Assembly: GCF_000819745.1 (NCBI RefSeq)
Contig: NZ_CDDA01000032.1
Span: 62,001-126,000 of the forward strand
Source of the DNA: Aeromonas bestiarum
GTDB taxonomy: Bacteria; Pseudomonadota; Gammaproteobacteria; Enterobacterales; Aeromonadaceae
Direction of reading: 5' to 3'
Length of the DNA: 64,000 nt
The notes under the pieces were generated by a model. That model was given only the letters and a program-made list of their open reading frames with translations. It was not told where the DNA came from and ran no database searches. A program made the translations under genes and the position numbers. Position 1 is the stretch's first letter. The number at the start of each line of letters is the position of its first letter. Positions 36,166 through 47,089 of the stretch are shown here, one piece after another.

Positions 36166-37524
36166 TTATGCCTTATCGGCAGCCGCTTTCTTGGCCGCGA
36201 CGGCAATGTTCTCATGCTTGAGGGTCATGGCCAGCAAGATGATGGAGAGCACGCAAGACGCGGTCAGCACCATGAAGCCACCATCCCAGCCGAAGTGGTC
36301 AACCGTGTAGCCCAGCATGGCGTTGGCCGCCACGGCGCCACCCAGATAACCGAACAGCCCGGTGAAGCCTGCCGCAGTACCGGCCGCCTTCTTGGGTGCC
36401 AGCTCCAGCGCATACAGACCGATCAGCATGACGGGACCGTAGATCAGGAAGCCGATGGCCACCAGCGCCATCATGTCGATGGTCGGGTTGCCAGCCGGGT
36501 TGAACCAGTAAACCAGCACGGCCACTGTCACCAGCACCATGAACAGGATACCGGCCGGGGCACGGCGACCCTGGAACATCTTGTCCGAGATCCAGCCGCA
36601 CAGCAGGGTGCCCGGAATACCGGCCCACTCGTACAGGAAGTAAGCCCAGGAGGAGTTGTCGACGCTGAAGTCCTTGGCCTCTTTCAGGTAGGTCGGAGCC
36701 CAGTCCAGCACGCCGTAACGAATGAGGTAAACGAAGGCGTTGGCAATGGCGATGTACCACAGCAGCTTGTTGTGCAGCACGTACTTGACGAAGATCTCCT
36801 TGGCGGAAAACTCCTGCTCGTGGCTTTCGTTATAGTCCTTCGGATAGTCGTTCTTGTGCTCTTCGATGGGAGGCAGACCCACGGATTGCGGGGTGTCGCG
36901 CATCACGAAGAAGGCGATCACCGCGATGGCCGCCGCCGCCGCCGCCGGCACATAGAAGGCACTGCGCCAGTCGTTGAACCAGCCCATCCCCAGGATGAAC
37001 AGCGGACCTATCATGCCGCCGCCGACGTTGTGTGCCACGTTCCAGACCGCGACCACTTCGCCACGCTCCTTCTGTGACCACCAGTGCACCATGGTGCGAC
37101 CGCAGGGCGGCCAGCCCATGCCCTGTGCCCAGCCGTTCAGGAACAGCAGCACAAACATGATGCCGATGCTGGAGGTGGCCCAGTGCACTGTCCCCATCAT
37201 GAACATGATGCCCGCCGACAGCAGCAGGCCGGCGGAGAGGAAGTAGCGCGCATTGGAGCGGTCAGACACGTTCCCCATCAGGAACTTGGACAGACCATAA
37301 GCGATGGAGACCCCGGACAGGGCCAGGCCCAGATCGCCGCGGGAGAATCCCTGTTCGATCAGATAAGGCATCGCCAGACTGAAGTTTTTTCGTACCAGGT
37401 AGTAACCGGCATAACCGAAGAAGATCCCGAAAAACACCTGCCAACGCATGCGTTTGTAGAAGGGATCGACCTTGTCGGCCGGGAGCCTGTCTATATGTGG
37501 TGCAGGCCTGAAGAGACTAAGCAT
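36166..37524 (-). CDS. glpT: Glycerol-3-phosphate/phosphate antiporter
   Basis: A 452-residue major facilitator superfamily antiporter with 12 transmembrane helices, exactly the E. coli GlpT length. The N-terminus [31 protein letters not shown] and the [11 protein letters not shown] loop with the substrate-binding Arg are diagnostic for the organophosphate:phosphate family. The frame is open further upstream, but 37524 is the conserved start. It takes up the glycerol-3-phosphate released by GlpQ. Confidence 0.96.
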   Translation of the reverse strand: MLSLFRPAPHIDRLPADKVDPFYKRMRWQVFFGIFFGYAGYYLVRKNFSLAMPYLIEQGFSRGDLGLALSGVSIAYGLSKFLMGNVSDRSNARYFLSAGLLLSAGIMFMMGTVHWATSSIGIMFVLLFLNGWAQGMGWPPCGRTMVHWWSQKERGEVVAVWNVAHNVGGGMIGPLFILGMGWFNDWRSAFYVPAAAAAAIAVIAFFVMRDTPQSVGLPPIEEHKNDYPKDYNESHEQEFSAKEIFVKYVLHNKLLWYIAIANAFVYLIRYGVLDWAPTYLKEAKDFSVDNSSWAYFLYEWAGIPGTLLCGWISDKMFQGRRAPAGILFMVLVTVAVLVYWFNPAGNPTIDMMALVAIGFLIYGPVMLIGLYALELAPKKAAGTAAGFTGLFGYLGGAVAANAMLGYTVDHFGWDGGFMVLTASCVLSIILLAMTLKHENIAVAAKKAAADKA

Positions 37525-38012
37525 GTTCTGCTTCCTTATTGTTGTTGTGGGCGGTTGAGGGTGCCCTGTCCATGCTGACCAACCAGAGGAGTCCTGATTC
37601 GAAAGCGAGCCTATTGTGCTCATATGTGAACATTTAATCTGTGATGGAGGCTCAAATATTGCAGTTTTATTACAAAAGAAAGTGCCAAGTGAGTAGTCAC
37701 TCATCAGCCGCAATCCCTTGTATAGCAAGGCTTTCAGCTACCCACTAAGTGGTATAGCCACTGTTGCAACTTGCTTTCCGTCACATTTTCTTAGCAATGA
37801 GTGGGATCTTGTCCACATTTCCTGCGGGGAGGGCGTGGTGAATGTTCGATTTAGGTTTATTTTCTCTCTCGTCCGAGAACGAGCGCAAACGAGCATAACG
37901 TTTGCGCCAGCTCAAAAAACAAGAAAAAACGTTTTCGGACGCAACAATGGGACTGAAAAAACAACAAAACGGAACATCAAACCTACTCTGGGTGGATATA
38001 AGGAATAACGGT
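37525..38012. other. Divergent control region between glpT and glpF
   Basis: A 488-base region between the two divergent glp transcripts. It contains a GlpR-like operator near glpT (37613). Nearer glpF, around 37870-37920, there are repeated ACGAGC/CGTTTGCG motifs that could be further operator half-sites. I see no gene in it. Confidence 0.5.
37613..37636 (-). promoter_or_regulatory. Probable GlpR operator for glpT
   Basis: On the minus strand TAAATGTTCACATATGAGCA contains ATGTTCACATATGAGCACA, close to the GlpR pattern ATGTTCG-AT-CGAACAT. It lies about 90-110 bases upstream of the glpT start. Confidence 0.6.
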
Positions 38013-38861
38013 ATGAGCATACAAAGACCCAATACCCTGCTTGGCGAGTGCATCGCCGAGTTTATCGGAACCGGCCTGCTGATATTTTTCGGCGTCGGTT
38101 GTGTGGCCGCCCTGGTGCTGGCCGGTGCCAACTTCGGACAATGGGAAATCTCCATTACCTGGGGTCTGGGTGTCGCCATCGCCATCTATGTGACCGGCGG
38201 TATTTCAGGTGCCCACCTGAACCCGGCCGTAACCCTGGCGCTGATGACCTTCTGCGGGTTCGACAAGCGTAAAGTGGTGCCCTACATCATCGCTCAGGTC
38301 GCAGGCGCCTTCTGCTTCGCCGCCCTTGTCTACTTCCTCTACGGCGGCCTGTTCACCCAGTGGGAAGTGACCCACAACGTGGTGCGCGGCAGCGTCGAGA
38401 GCCTCGGCACCGCCGGCATCTTCTCTACCTACCCGAACGCCCTGCTCTCCAACATGCAAGCCTTCGCGGTCGAGCTGGTGATCACCGCCGTCCTGATGCT
38501 GGGCATCATGGCACTGGGTGACAACAACAACGGCGCCCCCAAAGGCTTCGCCGCCGCCCTGCTGATCGGTATCCTGATCGCCGTGATCGGCGCCTCCCTC
38601 GGCCCGTTAACCGGTTTTGCCATGAACCCGGCCCGTGATTTCGGCCCCAAACTGTTTGCCTTCCTGGCAGGCTGGGGTGACGTGGCCATGACAGGTGGTC
38701 GTGACAACCCCTACTTCTGGGTACCCATCCTCGGCCCCATCGTCGGTGCCCAGCTTGGTACCGCCCTGTATGTGAAAGTGTTGGCTCCCTGTGTGCCTGG
38801 CAACCGTGTTGCCGCCACCGAGCAAGCTGCCCAAACCGCCAAAGAAGAGGCCGCCGCATAA
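38013..38861 (+). CDS. glpF: Glycerol uptake facilitator
   Basis: A 282-residue aquaglyceroporin of the inner membrane. Both half-helix motifs are present: HLNPAVT and MNPARDFGP, the latter with the Arg of the selectivity filter. AAGGAATAACGGT before the ATG is a good ribosome-binding site; the frame upstream of 38013 does not match the family. It precedes glpK by 54 bases in a glpFK operon. Confidence 0.97.
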   Translation: MSIQRPNTLLGECIAEFIGTGLLIFFGVGCVAALVLAGANFGQWEISITWGLGVAIAIYVTGGISGAHLNPAVTLALMTFCGFDKRKVVPYIIAQVAGAFCFAALVYFLYGGLFTQWEVTHNVVRGSVESLGTAGIFSTYPNALLSNMQAFAVELVITAVLMLGIMALGDNNNGAPKGFAAALLIGILIAVIGASLGPLTGFAMNPARDFGPKLFAFLAGWGDVAMTGGRDNPYFWVPILGPIVGAQLGTALYVKVLAPCVPGNRVAATEQAAQTAKEEAAA

Positions 38862-40418
<1,557 letters not shown>

Positions 40419-40727
40419 TCGGGCAACCGACATCTTTCCGAGATGAAAATACAAAGAGGCCGACAGCGATGTCGGCCTCTTCTTTATTCAGCCTAGCATC
40501 CACAGTGGTCATTCACCACCTCTGGCGGACAGCCGGTCGGCTCCCTTTCTCTTGCCATGAATGGAGGCCGGGTCTTTCTTCCCTCCCGCTTGTCGGAGCT
40601 GCCTGAGGCTACCTCGCCCCTTCTGTCGCCAAGGGAAGACGCCAGCCTATGCAACCTGGTTGTCATGGCCGGTCGCCAACATCCCCTCCCCTTTGGCCGG
40701 GAGAGTGTAGGCCCTTAAACGCCGCCA
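40419..40727. other. Spacer between glpK and a convergent LysR gene
   Basis: About 310 bases. It holds the glpK terminator and otherwise GC-rich DNA without a supported reading frame or a repeat that I can name. Confidence 0.4.
40454..40487 (+). terminator. Terminator of glpFK
   Basis: Twelve-base perfect arms AAGAGGCCGACA/TGTCGGCCTCTT around GCGA, followed by CTTTATT. Confidence 0.9.
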
Positions 40728-41630
40728 TCACAGGGTATGGCTACCGAGCTGCTCCTTGATAAAGTCGAGCCAGACCCGCAGCCGGATGTCGCGCTGGGCA
40801 TCGGAGTAGAACACCGCATTGATGGGGCGCGAGGCGCCGCTGTTGCTGCGGGCCAGCACCTCCACCAGAGCGCCGCTGGCCCGATCCGGCCCTGTCATGA
40901 AGTCAGACAGGCAGACGATCCCCTGCCCCGCCAGCGCCAGCTGACGCAAGGTCTCGCCGCTGCTGGCGCGCAGGGTCGGGGTAATGGGGAAGCGATCACC
41001 CTGCTCGGCACTGAGCAGCGGCCAATGGTTGAGGTGATCGGGGTGCAAAAAGCCCAGCAGCTCGTGGCCAGCCAGCAGATCCGCCGGCTGGCGCGGGGTA
41101 CCGCGCTCGCTCAGGTAAGCAGGGGATGCCAGCAACCGCAGCCGTGAGTGGCCAAGCGGCAGGGCGCGCAGGGAAGAGTCGGTCAGCTCGCCGATACGGA
41201 TGGCCATGTCCACCCGCCGCTCCATCAGGTTGATGAAACCCTCCGAGCTGTGCAGCTGCAGCTCGATGCCAGGATAGCGGCGGCGAAACTCGCCTATGAT
41301 GGGCACCAGCCGGTGCAGGATGAAGGGGGTGGCCGCATCGACCCGCAAAATCCCCTCCGGCTGCTCCTTGCGGCTGAGCAGGTGCCCCTCCGCCTCGCTC
41401 ATCTCGGTCAAAATCTTCACCGCCCGCTGATAGAACCAGCTCCCCTCCTCGGTCAGGCTGACCCGGCGGGTGGTGCGGTTGAGCAGCACGGTCGCAAGCT
41501 TCTCCTCCAGCCGCTTGATACCGCGGCTCACTACGGAGTTGTCCATCCCCAGGTTCTCCGCCGCCTGGCGGAAACTGCCCGCCTCCACCACCGCCACAAA
41601 CAGGGTCAGTTCATCAGAATGGGTCTTCAT
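40728..41630 (-). CDS. LysR-family transcriptional regulator
   Basis: A 300-residue LysR-type regulator. The helix-turn-helix (ELTLFVAVVEAGSFRQAAENLGMDNSVVSRGIKRLEEKL) is followed by RTTRRVSLTEEG and a type 2 periplasmic-binding-like effector domain. It belongs to the broad DsdA/AaeR/YafC-like group of LysR proteins. It is transcribed away from the DUF6404 gene and towards glpK; its target genes and ligand cannot be told from the sequence. Confidence 0.85.
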   Translation of the reverse strand: MKTHSDELTLFVAVVEAGSFRQAAENLGMDNSVVSRGIKRLEEKLATVLLNRTTRRVSLTEEGSWFYQRAVKILTEMSEAEGHLLSRKEQPEGILRVDAATPFILHRLVPIIGEFRRRYPGIELQLHSSEGFINLMERRVDMAIRIGELTDSSLRALPLGHSRLRLLASPAYLSERGTPRQPADLLAGHELLGFLHPDHLNHWPLLSAEQGDRFPITPTLRASSGETLRQLALAGQGIVCLSDFMTGPDRASGALVEVLARSNSGASRPINAVFYSDAQRDIRLRVWLDFIKEQLGSHTL

Positions 41631-41824
41631 TGCTGTTATCCAGACAAGAGTAATGGACCTTTATAGGTGCAGTCGCTGTGGATTGGCAAGTGAGCTCTGG
41701 TGCCACATCTTTGTTTGCACAGATAAATAACGTGATGGCCAGCTCAAACCAGACTCGCCCATTGCCGGTACAATGCAGCCAAAACGGCATCGTATGGCGC
41801 CATGATATAACTAGGAAGGAAACC

Positions 41825-42211
41825 ATGACATTCGAAGCGCGGCTGGCGGCAGCCCACCAGGAGCTTGAAAGCAAAGGCGTGTGGCACGCCAACTACAATC
41901 CCCCCTTGCTCAGACTGCTGCGCAGGCTGGGTTGTCCGGTCAAACCGCCTCACTATCAGGGCTGGCTCGCCAACGTTCTCGGGTTTGGCATCAGCATAGG
42001 GCTGTTCTGGGGTCTGTTGATGTGGTTTTTCAGCTGGCAACCCATGGGGATGGATCCGCTATTTGCACTGCGCCAAACAGCCCTGTTTGCCGGATTATTC
42101 GGTATTTTGATGGCAAGTTGGCTCTGGCTTAGGCGCAAGCAGCTTGCATTGACCCCGTGGGGGCAGCTGGCAGAACATGTCGGTACCAGCAGCACCAAGG
42201 ATCAGGCATGA
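41825..42211 (+). CDS. DUF6404-like membrane protein
   Basis: A 128-residue protein with a soluble N-terminal helix region (about 1-45), two transmembrane segments (about 48-68 and 80-102), and a short charged C-terminus. The PP(H)YQG stretch before the first helix and the overall pattern resemble DUF6404 family proteins, which have no known function. AAGGAAACC upstream of the ATG fixes the start. Its last codon overlaps the following zinc-ribbon gene (ATGA), so the two are co-translated. Confidence 0.65.
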   Translation: MTFEARLAAAHQELESKGVWHANYNPPLLRLLRRLGCPVKPPHYQGWLANVLGFGISIGLFWGLLMWFFSWQPMGMDPLFALRQTALFAGLFGILMASWLWLRRKQLALTPWGQLAEHVGTSSTKDQA

Positions 42212-42444
42212 CCAAACAGTGTTGCCCGCGCTGCGGAATGGATACAGAGCACAGCGAGCGGATAAAACAGAAGCCCTCCCCTTATCCCAAGACCCGCCGC
42301 GGCCTGTTCATGGCGTTTCTCAACGGATTTTTCTCCGGTGTCGGCGGTCATGGCATAGCCGCACTTGAGCTGCTCGACCGCTATGTGGTGTGCCAGCAGT
42401 GCGGACTGGAGCGACTGGACAACCACGGCGAAGAGTTCAAATAG
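42208..42444 (+). CDS. Small zinc-ribbon-like protein
   Basis: A 78-residue protein with two CxxC pairs, CPRC near the N-terminus and CQQC near residue 61, the layout of a zinc ribbon. Between them lies a Gly-rich hydrophobic stretch. I do not recognise a family. It overlaps the upstream DUF6404-like gene by four bases and so probably acts with that membrane protein. Confidence 0.6.
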   Translation: MTKQCCPRCGMDTEHSERIKQKPSPYPKTRRGLFMAFLNGFFSGVGGHGIAALELLDRYVVCQQCGLERLDNHGEEFK

Positions 42445-42562
42445 CCTTCCGTTTTGCCAGCGCCACAATTTCAGGGAAATGATTTGATGGGGTATTGTTA
42501 ACCAGGCACTCTTTAATCAACCTCTTCTTGACACAAGATGGACACGCAGGGAGCAAAACAGC

Positions 42563-42925
42563 ATGAAAGCCCATGAAAAACTGAACTATGTGGAGTTTGC
42601 GGCGCGGGATCTCGCCGCCACCAAGGCCTTCTTTCAGGCCGCCTTCGGCTGGCAGTTTGTCGATTATGGCCCCGACTACTGCGCCTTTGCCGATGAGGGG
42701 CTGGACGGCGGTTTCTATAAGGCGGAGCTGTCCAGCAACACGGTCCAAGGCGGCGCACTCTTGGTGTTCTACAGCGCCGATATCGAAGCGACCCAGGCCA
42801 AGGTGAGCCAGCATGGCGGCACCATCAATCGCCCCCTGTTTGATTTCCCCGGTGGCCGTCGCTTCCACTTCGTCGAGCCCAGCGGCAATGAATTTGCGGT
42901 CTGGTCCGAGCCGGCCAATGCCTGA
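42563..42925 (+). CDS. VOC-fold (glyoxalase/bleomycin resistance) family protein
   Basis: A 120-residue vicinal-oxygen-chelate fold protein with the two beta-alpha-beta-beta-beta repeats: NYVEFAARDLAATKAFFQAAFGWQF at the start and FPGGRRFHFVEPSGNEFAVW at the end, where the Glu corresponds to a metal ligand in active members. Members range from glyoxalases to antibiotic-binding proteins; here the reaction is unknown. It stands alone with its own upstream region. Confidence 0.8.
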   Translation: MKAHEKLNYVEFAARDLAATKAFFQAAFGWQFVDYGPDYCAFADEGLDGGFYKAELSSNTVQGGALLVFYSADIEATQAKVSQHGGTINRPLFDFPGGRRFHFVEPSGNEFAVWSEPANA

Positions 42926-43100
42926 TAACAAGGGGGCGTCACGGTGCTCCCTGCTCCTTTTACCTCACTAACTTCCTCATCGTCACCTCGCCCCGGCCCA
43001 TTCATTGCTGCTCTTATCTCAATAGTGTTTTGCGACAGCGGCCCTGTTTCGGACAAGTCGTGGTGGGCATACTGCCCTTCGTTTTCGCAAGGAGGTTCAG

Positions 43101-43397
43101 ATGTCATCACCCGTGATTGTGATTGCCCAACTTGAAGCCAAACCCGAATTTTCCGCCCAGTTTCGGGCCGCCCTTGAGCCGCTGATAGCGGCCACCCTGC
43201 AAGAGACCGGCTGCCTGCGTTACCAGTTGCACCAGAGCCTGGACAACCCCCATGGCTGGATGCTGCACGAGGAGTGGGAGAGCGAAGCCGCGCTCAAAGC
43301 CCATCAGCAGCAAGCTCACTTCCTCGACTTTATCGCCAGGGCCGAGCCCTGGTTTGCCAGCAGCCTTATTCGCAATTACCGCCGACTGCCGGCCTGA
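43101..43397 (+). CDS. Antibiotic biosynthesis monooxygenase (ABM) domain protein, YgiN-like
   Basis: A 98-residue ferredoxin-like dimeric alpha+beta barrel protein of the ABM family. The landmarks are VIAQLEAKPEFSAQF, ETGCLRYQLHQS and LHEEWESEAALKAHQ. The closest known group is the quinol monooxygenase YgiN and related redox or detoxification proteins. A strong AAGGAGG lies upstream. It is followed at 115 bases by an aldo-keto reductase, which suits a role in quinone or aldehyde detoxification, but this is inference. Confidence 0.82.
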   Translation: MSSPVIVIAQLEAKPEFSAQFRAALEPLIAATLQETGCLRYQLHQSLDNPHGWMLHEEWESEAALKAHQQQAHFLDFIARAEPWFASSLIRNYRRLPA

Positions 43398-43512
43398 GTA
43401 TCCCGAAACTCGTTGACGATGGCGCTGCCAACTTGCAACGCCACCACGGCCTTTGCACCGAGCCAACCCCCTTGCTCTGGGCAAGGGCCAACCACCCCAT
43501 TTGAGGAAATAG

Positions 43513-44316
43513 ATGATGAAAATGCCCGCCATGGGTCTGGGCACCTTTCGCCTGAAAGGTGAGCCCCTGCTTGCAACCCTGAATACCGGCCTGGCGCTCG
43601 GCTATCGCCATATCGATACCGCCCAGATTTACGACAACGAAAGCGAAGTGGGCGAGGTGCTGGCCAGCACTGCTGTCCCTCGCAACGAGATCTACCTGAC
43701 CACCAAGGTGTGGACCAGCGAGTTCGGTCCGGGCAAGCTGATCCCCAGCCTCAAGACCAGCTTGGCGAAACTGCGCACCGATTATCTGGATCTGGCGCTG
43801 ATTCACTGGCCCTCCCCCAAGGATGAGGTGCCGATGGCGGTCTACCTGGAGCAGCTGGCCGAGGCCAGGGCGCAAGGCCTGACCCGGGAGATCGGGGTCT
43901 CCAACTTCACGGTCGCCCAGCTTAAAGAAGCCGTCGAGATCCTGGGGCCGGGCGCCATCGCCCACCAGCAGGTGGAGATCCACCCCCTGCTGCAAAACCG
44001 CAAGGTGGTGGCGTTCTGCCGCGCGCAGGGCATCGCCATCACCGCCTATATGCCGCTCGCCTATGGCAAGGTGCTCACCGAGCCACTCCTGATCGAGACT
44101 GGCAAACACCACGGTGTCTCGGCGGCCCAGGTGTCGCTGGCCTGGCTGCTGGCCCAGGGCATGACGGTGATCCCGAGCTCCACCAAGCGGGAGAACCAGG
44201 CCGCCAACCTGGCCGCCCTCAAGGTCCAGCTCAGCCCCGAGGAGATGGCCCGGATCGCCACCCTGGAGCGGGGCGAGCGCTGCGCCAATCCGGACTTCGC
44301 ACCGGCCTGGGACTGA
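43513..44316 (+). CDS. Aldo-keto reductase (DkgB/2,5-diketo-gluconate reductase-like)
   Basis: A 267-residue NADPH-dependent aldo-keto reductase. The tetrad is visible as Asp and Tyr in YRHIDTAQIYDNE, Lys in YLTTKVW and His in ALIHWP. NADPH-binding residues occur in IPSSTKRENQAAN near the C-terminus. Length equals E. coli DkgB, which reduces methylglyoxal and other carbonyls. A second Met follows immediately (43516), so the exact start is ambiguous by one codon. A strong terminator follows. Confidence 0.87.
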   Translation: MMKMPAMGLGTFRLKGEPLLATLNTGLALGYRHIDTAQIYDNESEVGEVLASTAVPRNEIYLTTKVWTSEFGPGKLIPSLKTSLAKLRTDYLDLALIHWPSPKDEVPMAVYLEQLAEARAQGLTREIGVSNFTVAQLKEAVEILGPGAIAHQQVEIHPLLQNRKVVAFCRAQGIAITAYMPLAYGKVLTEPLLIETGKHHGVSAAQVSLAWLLAQGMTVIPSSTKRENQAANLAALKVQLSPEEMARIATLERGERCANPDFAPAWD

Positions 44317-44332
44317 TCCCCCTCATCCCCGG

Positions 44333-44420
44333 CCCTTCTCCCGCCAGGGAGAAGGGAGAACAACAGTTCGGGACATCTCTTCGACCCCAAGCGGGAGGCA
44401 CTGTGCCTCCCGCTTTTTTT
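44333..44420 (+). terminator. Two consecutive hairpins after the aldo-keto reductase gene
   Basis: The first, CCCTTCTCCC/GGGAGAAGGG (44333-44356), has no T run. The second, AAGCGGGAGGCA/TGCCTCCCGCTT (44389-44415), is followed by seven T and is a clear terminator. Confidence 0.85.
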
Positions 44421-44588
44421 GGTTTTGTGCGCCACCCACGCAATGTCCCGCCCGACAAGACCCGCTCCATCGCGATGATTGCTGCTGATTAAGCAAAAGT
44501 AATTTGATGTCATCGTCATTTTTGCCAACAAAGCTCATCGGCATACTGGCGCCATTCTCCCGTCGGGAGTCCTATCCAAGGAGTTTGT

Positions 44589-45761
44589 ATGCCACTGGCG
44601 TTATTTGCCCTCACCCTGAGTGCCTTTGCGATCGGCACCACCGAATTCGTGATCGTGGGGCTTATTCCCACCATCGCAGAACAACTCAATGTCTCCCTGC
44701 CCTCCGCGGGCCTGCTGGTCAGCCTCTATGCAATGGGGGTCGCCATAGGCGCGCCGCTGCTGACGGCGCTCACCGGCAAGGTGCCACGCAAGTGGCTGCT
44801 GGTGGGGCTGATGGCGCTGTTCACCGCCGGCAACCTGCTGGCCTGGCAGGCCCCCGGCTACGAGAGCCTGATCGTTGCCCGTATCCTGACCGGTCTGGCC
44901 CACGGGGTCTTCTTCTCGGTGGGGAGCACCATAGCCACCGGGCTGGTGGCCAAAGAGAAGGCGGCGAGCGCCATCGCCATCATGTTCAGCGGTCTGACAG
45001 TGGCGCTGGTAACCGGCGTGCCACTCGGCACCTGGATTGGTCAGGTATTTGGCTGGCGCGAGACCTTCCTGGTGGTCAGCCTCTTGGGCCTCATCGCCAT
45101 GGTGGGCAGCCTGCTGCTGATCCCGAGCAACCTGCCCAAGGGGGCGGCCTCCAGCATCCGTGAACAACTGCTGGTGCTGACCAAGAAGCCGCTGCTGCTG
45201 GTCTACGCCAAGACAGCGCTCGGGTACGGCGGCGCCTTCACGGCGTTTACCTTCCTCGCCCCCATCTTGCAACAGGTAAGCGGCTTCGGCGCCAACGCGG
45301 TCAGCCTGATCCTACTGGTGTACGGGGTATCGGTGGCGTTTGGCAACATCTGGGGCGGCAAGCTGGCGGACAAGATGGGCCCCTTGCCCGCCCTGAAGCT
45401 GATGTTTGCCGGATTGGCTGTCATCCTGCTGATGCTCACCTTCACCGCGCCCCATCCGGTGCTGGCGGTGCTGACCGTGCTGGTGTGGGGTGCCTTCGCC
45501 TTTGGCAACGTGCCTGGGCTGCAGGTACTGGTGGTCAAGCAGGCCGAGATCCATACCCCCAACGCCGTGGACGTGGCCTCCGGCCTCAACATCGCCGCCT
45601 TCAACGTCGGCATCGCCTTGGGTTCTGTCGTTGGTGGCTTTGTGGTGGAACACCTGGGGTTGATGCACACCCCCTGGATAGGCGCGCTGATCGTGCTGCT
45701 GGCCTATGGTCTCACCCACGTCAGCGAGAAGCGCGAGGCCAAATTGGCGCTGGCGGTCTAA
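44589..45761 (+). CDS. MFS transporter, DHA1 family (YdhP/AraJ-like)
   Basis: A 390-residue, 12-helix major facilitator protein of the drug:proton antiporter group. The N-terminal FAIGTTEFVIVGLIPTIAEQLNV and the GLAHGVFFSVGSTIATGL motifs are typical of the YdhP/AraJ/Cmr-like subgroup that exports sugars, purine nucleosides or drugs. AAGGAGTTTGT before the ATG is a good ribosome-binding site. The substrate is unknown, and no regulator is adjacent. Confidence 0.85.
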   Translation: MPLALFALTLSAFAIGTTEFVIVGLIPTIAEQLNVSLPSAGLLVSLYAMGVAIGAPLLTALTGKVPRKWLLVGLMALFTAGNLLAWQAPGYESLIVARILTGLAHGVFFSVGSTIATGLVAKEKAASAIAIMFSGLTVALVTGVPLGTWIGQVFGWRETFLVVSLLGLIAMVGSLLLIPSNLPKGAASSIREQLLVLTKKPLLLVYAKTALGYGGAFTAFTFLAPILQQVSGFGANAVSLILLVYGVSVAFGNIWGGKLADKMGPLPALKLMFAGLAVILLMLTFTAPHPVLAVLTVLVWGAFAFGNVPGLQVLVVKQAEIHTPNAVDVASGLNIAAFNVGIALGSVVGGFVVEHLGLMHTPWIGALIVLLAYGLTHVSEKREAKLALAV

Positions 45762-45774
45762 CCTCCCCCAAACG

Positions 45775-45803
45775 AAAAGGCCGACACTGAGTGTCGGCCT
45801 TTT
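45775..45803. terminator. Bidirectional terminator between the MFS gene and cydX
   Basis: AAAAGGCCGACACT and its exact complement, with T runs on both strands, between convergent transcripts. Confidence 0.9.
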
Positions 45804-45819
45804 TCATTTCCGGCAGGGC

Positions 45820-45933
45820 TCAAGACTCCTTGAGATCCTCGTCCGCGGCCCAGCGGGCCTCCAGCCAGAGCAGGTTGACCAGGCCGCACAGCAGGGCAAA
45901 GCCCAGCCCCAGAATCCAGGTGAAATACCACAT
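45820..45933 (-). CDS. cydX: Cytochrome bd oxidase small subunit CydX
   Basis: A 37-residue single-helix protein starting MWYFTWILG, the diagnostic CydX (YbgT) N-terminus, followed by a hydrophobic helix and an acidic tail. It stabilises the heme site of the CydAB oxidase. It lies 28 bases downstream of cydB in the same direction. The gene is easily missed because of its size. Confidence 0.93.
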   Translation of the reverse strand: MWYFTWILGLGFALLCGLVNLLWLEARWAADEDLKES

Positions 45934-45961
45934 AGTCGAAACTCCCTTGAGTAGAAGACGG

Positions 45962-47089
45962 TTAGTAGAGGCTGTGGCCGTGCTGGCGCACCTGATCCGT
46001 GCTGACCTTGCCGCGCACCACCCGGTAGACCCAGAGGGTGTAGCCGATGTTGATGGGCATCAGCACCCCCACTATCCCCAGCATGATGAGCAGGGTGCCC
46101 TCGCTGGAGGTGCCGTCCCACAGGGTCAGGCTGCTCGACGGATCCAGGGACGAGGGCAGCACGAAGGGGAACAGGGCGATGGCGATGGTCAGCATCATGG
46201 TGGCGCAGGCGCCGCCGCTGGCCATGATCGCCAGGCGCGGCAGGCCGCGGGCACTGGCGAGGCTGCTCACCATGGGCAGCAGCAGGCCCAGGGCCGGCAC
46301 ACACCAGAGCCAGGGCTGTGCCGCGAAGTTGCTGAACCAGCCGTCCGGTGCCAGCGCCACCTGCTTCATCAGCGGAGTGAGGGCGCCGTTGAGATCGCCG
46401 ATCTCCTGCAAGCGGTAGCCTTCCATCTGGCTGAGCCAGACGCCGCCCAGGGCAAACAGGCCGCTCGCCAGGGGGCCGAGCCAGAAGCTCTGGCGGGCGC
46501 AGCGCTCGGCGATCACCCCTTGGGTCTTGCACTGCAGGAAGCTGGCGCCGTGCAGCATCAGCAGAGCCAGCGCCGTGCCCATGCAGGTCAACAGCAGCGG
46601 CCAGTTGAATTCGAAGGCACCGTAGTGAATGCGAAGGGCCGAGTCGAAGCGAAACGGCAGGCCTTGCAGCAAAAAGCCGAGGGTCGCGCCGAACACCAGG
46701 GTCGGCAGCAGGGCCCCCGTCACCAGGGCCCTGTCCCACCAGCGCCGCCACTGGGCCGATTCCAGCTTGCTGCGATAGTCAAAGCCCACCGGACGCAGGA
46801 AGAGGCCGAACAGCAGGAACATGAAGGGCACATAGAGCGCCGAGAAGGCGGCGGCATAGACCAGCGGCCAGGCGGCGAACAGGGCGCCGGCGCCGGCGAT
46901 GAGCCACACCTGGTTACCCTCCCACACCGGGCCCACGCTGTTGAGCAGCACCCGCCGCTCCTCATCTGTCTTGCCGACGATGGGCAGCAACAGGCCCACC
47001 CCCAGATCGAAGCCGTCCATCACCACGAAGCCGATGAGCATGAACAGCACCAGACCCCACCAGATCAATTTCAGGGTTTCGTAATCCAT
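45962..47089 (-). CDS. cydB: Cytochrome bd-I ubiquinol oxidase subunit II
   Basis: A 375-residue membrane subunit with nine or so transmembrane helices. The N-terminus [32 protein letters not shown] is characteristic of CydB. Its ATG overlaps the cydA stop (TGATG), so the subunits are translationally coupled. Together with CydA it forms a high-affinity oxygen reductase of the inner membrane. Confidence 0.96.
   Translation of the reverse strand: MDYETLKLIWWGLVLFMLIGFVVMDGFDLGVGLLLPIVGKTDEERRVLLNSVGPVWEGNQVWLIAGAGALFAAWPLVYAAAFSALYVPFMFLLFGLFLRPVGFDYRSKLESAQWRRWWDRALVTGALLPTLVFGATLGFLLQGLPFRFDSALRIHYGAFEFNWPLLLTCMGTALALLMLHGASFLQCKTQGVIAERCARQSFWLGPLASGLFALGGVWLSQMEGYRLQEIGDLNGALTPLMKQVALAPDGWFSNFAAQPWLWCVPALGLLLPMVSSLASARGLPRLAIMASGGACATMMLTIAIALFPFVLPSSLDPSSSLTLWDGTSSEGTLLIMLGIVGVLMPINIGYTLWVYRVVRGKVSTDQVRQHGHSLY

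Noticed and set aside
42926..43100. A small gene between the VOC-fold gene and the ABM gene
   Set aside because: Only a frame with no family resemblance and no good start is open; the AAGGAGG there belongs to the ABM gene.
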